DNA of 11,160 bases. It comes from Auxenochlorella pyrenoidosa. Its lineage: Eukaryota > Chlorophyta > Trebouxiophyceae > Chlorellales > Chlorellaceae. Below, one piece after another: positions 8,501 to 11,160 of the stretch. Location: NCBI GenBank assembly GCA_001430745.1, contig KQ481962.1, forward strand, positions 249,423 through 260,582. Reading direction: 5' to 3'. Under the pieces are notes generated by a model. That model ran no database searches, was not told the DNA's origin, and saw only the letters and a program-made list of their open reading frames with translations. Each line of letters starts with the position of its first letter. The stretch's first letter is position 1. The position numbers were made by a program, and so were the translations under genes.

Positions 8501-11160
8501 GATGAGCGCGGTGGCCTCCCGCTCGCGCTCTGCAGGGCGGCAGAGGGGCGGGGCAGCAGGCAGGGGCACGGCAGGAGGCGGGTGAGAGGTGTGCAGCCAG
8601 ACCAGTGCGGGGGGCACCACATGGCGACAGGGCGCATGGGCACGTGCAGGCGCCTGTCCTCCCCTAGCACGCAGCCTGCTTGGGCAGCGGTGCGCTGGCA
8701 GCTGCGTGCCCGCCTACATGGCAGCTGCCCCACTTGCGCGGCTCTGCACGCCCACACGCCCACCCTGGCCCGCACCCGTGCCGCCCTCAAACGGCTCCAG
8801 GTCTGCCGGGCGGAACCAGCCCCACAGCCCGCTGCTGATGGGCATGTACAGCACCAGCACCCGCCGGCTCTCGGCGCGCTGCAGGCGGCGGGGGAGGGGT
8901 GGGGGGGGGGCAGGCGTGGGTGGGTGGGTGGGTGGGGGACTGCGGCTTTCAGCGTTCGCCAAGCCTGCCGCGATCGCCAACTGCCGCCGCATGCATGGCG
9001 GGCTCCTCCCACGGGGCGCGCTCCCAACCACCCACCTGCTCGGGCGTCAGCTTGGCGGCGTGCTTCCGGTACTGCGGCAGGCTGCACAGCTTCTCGTCGG
9101 CCGTCAGCGCGCGCAGCGCGCCGTGCGGCAGGTCCCGCCCTGGTGGGCAGAGTGATAGAAGGGGGGGAGGGCGCAGGCGCAGCAACGAATCTGTTAGGCA
9201 CGGCGAGGTACCAGCCGGGCTTGCTGGCACAGCACTCTTAGCGACGGGCCCCAGCCTTGTCCCAAGCGCCTGCCTCTTCATCCCCCCGAGCTTTACGCCC
9301 CGCCCCTCGCCCTTGTCAAAAGGCCCCACCCGCGGGCATGGCGAGCGGGTCAATCCTCTCGCATGGCCACCAGCAGTTGGTGGTTCGGTCCCACGCCCAC
9401 ACCAGGTCGCCTGCAGGGTGAAGGGACAGCAGCAGGGGCAGGCGTGCAGCGTGGGCAGCGCTCACCGCTCTGGCAAGCGGCGCCGGCCAGCGCAGGCAGC
9501 CAGGGGGCTGGTTCGGCCTGCAAGCCAGCGTGCCCAGTTTGCAGCCGGCCCGCCTGCAGGCCTCGGCGGCGGCCCACCAATCATGTCTGCGTCGGTGAGC
9601 AGGCCGGGGATGCGCACGATCTCGTGAGCCTCGGTGGAGATGCGGGTGCCGTTCCTCAGCAGCTTCTCGATCGTCTGCCCCACGTCCCATCCCTTCTCCT
9701 GCAGGGGGGGGCTCGCGGCAGGGCGCAGCGGCCTGTTACGAATGCGCCCACAAGGGCAGGCAGGGCAGGCCGGCAGGTTGGGGGGCATGCCTGAGCATCC
9801 AACACATACGGCCGTTCTGCTGGCTGCCCAGCTCGGTGGGCAGGCCTGGTGTCAAACCAACGTTGCACCGTGCACCATGCCCCCCCGAACCCCCCACTCC
9901 ACCCCCCCACCCCTCACCCGCATGCGGTGCAGGTATGTGTGGATCTCCTCCTGGGTGCCCTCCCTGCAGGCAGCCCAGGTGGTGTGCCCACCCGCTGTGA
10001 CGACAAATGCCTGGGCCCCCGCTCAGGCCACCCACGACCCCAGGGCAAGCTGTGAGACCTGGAGGCTGCTAACCGCCTGCACGCCGCCGCGCAGCCCCGG
10101 GTTCGTGATTGGCTTCCCTGCTGCCAGGCCAAGGCCCGCCCGCCCCGGCCTCGCCTGCCCACTTCATGGATGAAGTCGCCCAGGGGGGTGAAGGGCATGG
10201 GCACCGGGCACTCGTTCATCTCCTCGCAGCCAAAGCTGGCAGGGGGCCGGGTGGGGGGCGCATGGGGGGCAGCAGTGAGGTCCGCATCATCACTTGTTGA
10301 CGGTTCCAGGGGCATTTGCCCTGGACACGCGGTATTCGCCGGCCGAGATCCCCAGACGCCAGCTGTCAAAAATGCAGAGCAGCAGCATGGCAGCAGAGCA
10401 GAGCCGCGGAAGGAAGACTTGCACCTCCAGCCGCGCTGTTGACTTGCGTGGTTGGTGCAGGCATGATCATACCCCGCCATTGCTGGCAGCGGGCGCGGCA
10501 GCGGCAGCGCGCCCACGCGCACGCCGCACTCACCAGCCGAGACCGCGCACCCACCAGGCGGCGCGGGGCCAGGCCTCGCGGTCCCAGCCCGCCTGCTGGC
10601 GGGCCACCTGCTGCACCAGGCCGCGCTGCTTCTGCAGGGTTGCAGGCAGCACACAGTCGCGTTGCAGGGTGGGCAAGGCTGTAATGCTGAGAGCGGGGGT
10701 CTGCCGCACTGGCAGCAACCGACTGCCCGCAAGACACCTGTCCACGCACACACACACTGTGTGGCATCCCCCCACGCCAGCCGCACCACCACCAGACCAC
10801 CAAACCACCTTACACACGCTGCCCTGGTGCCGCACCCCGGCACCCGTCCCTCGCTCTCACCCGGCGCACCACCGCGGCCTGGAACAGCTCCTTCTGCTCC
10901 GCTTCTGCCTCTGCACGCGCAAGGCGGCGCTCGGCGCGGCTGCTGTCCTGCGCCGCCGCCGCTGCCGCCATGGCAGCCGCCGAGCCCGACTTGTCGCACG
11001 CCCCGCTGCCGCTGCTGCCGGCGGCGGTGTCGGGGCGACGGGGGGTGCCGTCGATGCCGGCCGCTGCCACGGCGCAGGCCTGGGCAGCGGTGGCGGCTGC
11101 CACGGCGGCATCCTCATCTGCAGGCTGGCCTGCACCAGAGCCCGCCGCGGCGCCACCGTT
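5403..11160 (-). CDS. PWWP/CXXC/Tudor-like chromatin-binding protein (5' end outside window)
   Basis: Likely a nuclear histone- and DNA-binding adaptor. Exons in transcript order, minus strand: >11160-10861, 10631-10534, 10362-10294, 10235-10155, 9963-9918, 9698-9578, 9410-9330, 9139-9036, 8878-8776, 8529-8447, 8287-8065, 7940-7870, 7708-7685, 7454-7387, 7017-6840, 6640-6548, 6218-5836, 5667-5403. All phases agree (2391 nt, 796 residues plus TGA). Window residues: 1-100 Ala-rich with a charged helix (SSRAERRLARAEAEAEQKEL); 101-198 a Trp-rich part (WWVRGLGCWRLGIS, MNECPVPMPFTPLGDF) that I do not recognise; PWWP-like 239-330; half-CXXC 400-443; Tudor-like 469-515; an Ala-rich stretch 582-708 with basic KGRGKRR (possible nuclear signal); half-CXXC 767-792. 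No SET, methyltransferase or helicase motif is visible, so any catalytic domain would lie upstream, beyond base 11160. Exon 13 (24 nt) may instead begin at 7750. Confidence 0.85.
5668..5835 (-). other. Last intron of the chromatin gene, open in frame
   Basis: The donor is CCCCAG|GTGCGG and the acceptor CCCTGCAG. The 168-nt intron is a multiple of three and has no stop in the coding frame. Retention would add 56 residues, rich in Cys and with a CCCCC run. I call it an intron because its residue make-up breaks sharply from both flanks and both splice sites are good. Confidence 0.65.
6945..7454 (-). other. Tudor-like domain split by a 369-base intron
   Basis: Exon 14 and the start of exon 15 encode residues 469-515: VWWEGDQTFYSGILALYD, then HTVCYDDGEVGMHRLW and ERIRL. 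This matches the Tudor barrel seen in PDS5-type and related plant proteins (V-x-W-x-x-D-x-x-(F/Y)Y-x-G-x-(V/I), then H-x-V-x-YDDG-(D/E)-x-E-x-L). It likely reads methylated lysine or arginine on histones. The intron between the halves (7018-7386) holds a short AT-richer patch and no gene. Confidence 0.75.
7870..8287 (-). other. First half-CXXC zinc finger
   Basis: Exons 11-12 encode KQRCGQCKTCMNN (C400, C403, C406) and, after a Gly-rich spacer, RRFDCLTQRM (C443). The pattern resembles the second half of the CXXC DNA-binding finger (CGxCxxC ... C). With the splice sites chosen, 36 residues separate C406 from C443, against about 12 in that family. An in-frame GC donor at 8139-8138 would cut 25 residues and restore 11-12. 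Confidence 0.65.
8445..8446 (-). other. Probable GC splice donor, chromatin-gene exon 10
   Basis: The coding strand reads CTCAAG|GCAAGG, the textbook GC-AG donor form, joining in phase 0 to GATGCCAAG. A downstream GCA|GTGCAA donor would also keep frame by adding 12 residues, but it has a poor consensus. Confidence 0.65.
8776..9410 (-). other. PWWP-like domain region
   Basis: Exons 7-9 encode residues 239-334. Seen: GDLVWAWDRTTNCWWPCERI, carrying the PWWP core as CWWP (251-254), and RRVLVLYMP...GLWGWFRPADLEPF, the typical closing strands (V-x-V/L...W...DL-x-PF). Between them lies a helical insert of about 40 residues (LTADEKLCSLPQYRKHAAKL), longer than in standard PWWP domains. PWWP domains bind methylated histone H3K36 together with DNA. 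Two aromatic cage residues (W243, W253) are visible; binding itself is inferred. Confidence 0.75.
8916..8936. repeat. (GGGT)n simple repeat in a chromatin-gene intron
   Basis: GGGTGGGTGGGTGGGTGGG lies between exons 8 and 9 of the chromatin gene. On the coding strand it reads as a C-rich stretch about 40 bases before the acceptor, so it may simply be part of a long pyrimidine tract. Confidence 0.6.
10153..10154 (-). other. Probable GC splice donor, chromatin-gene exon 4
   Basis: The coding strand reads GTGGGCAG|GCGAGG (phase 2), joined to a CTGCAG acceptor to give FIHEVGREGTQEEI. The alternative, GAA|GTGGGC joined to a GGGAG acceptor, also keeps frame (FIHEGTQEEI) but needs a less usual acceptor. 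Confidence 0.55.

Noticed and set aside
1..11160. Horizontal transfer, mobile element or viral insertion
   Set aside because: Base composition and intron style are uniform across both genes. I saw no transposase, integrase, terminal repeat or capsid-like sequence.

Overview
The window looks like nuclear DNA from a green alga. It is very GC-rich and extremely intron-dense, with coding exons of about 24-725 nt. Splice acceptors are mostly [C/T]GCAG, a chlorophyte-type TGTAA poly(A) signal is present, and the encoded domain types are common in chlorophytes. I favour a trebouxiophyte (Chlorella-like) source, but that is inference from style, not from a marker gene.

Both genes lie on the minus strand and both run off an edge. 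I rebuilt each by hand from splice sites, reading-frame phase and protein-family logic. Gene A (45..4494) starts inside the window and leaves it on the left. Sixteen exons encode 723 residues: an MGCSLS lipidation-type N-terminus, a GAF domain, a PAS domain, a long Gln/Pro-rich linker with repeated basophilic-kinase-type sites, and the first part of a protein kinase domain of the Raf/MAPKKK-like style, up to the hinge. Gene B (5403..11160) enters from the right and ends inside the window. Eighteen exons encode 796 residues plus stop: an Ala-rich coiled segment, an unassigned Trp-rich region, a PWWP-like domain, a half-CXXC zinc finger, a Tudor-like domain, an Ala-rich linker and a second half-CXXC finger at the extreme C-terminus. 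It reads as a chromatin reader.

The stretch 4495..5402 between them holds the 3' UTR of gene B and the promoter and leader of gene A. It contains a TGTAA signal, an ATGCATGC inverted-repeat cluster, a 27-bp direct repeat, a telo-box-like octamer and an overlapping upstream ORF. The genes lie head-to-tail, and nothing shows that they work together: one suggests membrane-linked signalling and the other chromatin binding.

The most unusual signal is the splice donors. One intron can only be read as GC-AG. Four more have AG|GC[G/A]AG donors as the best or near-best solution, and a sixth would tighten a zinc finger. That is out of 32 complete introns. I saw no CRISPR array, tRNA, rRNA, insertion sequence or viral gene. 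The numerous open frames on the plus strand are GC-rich shadows.
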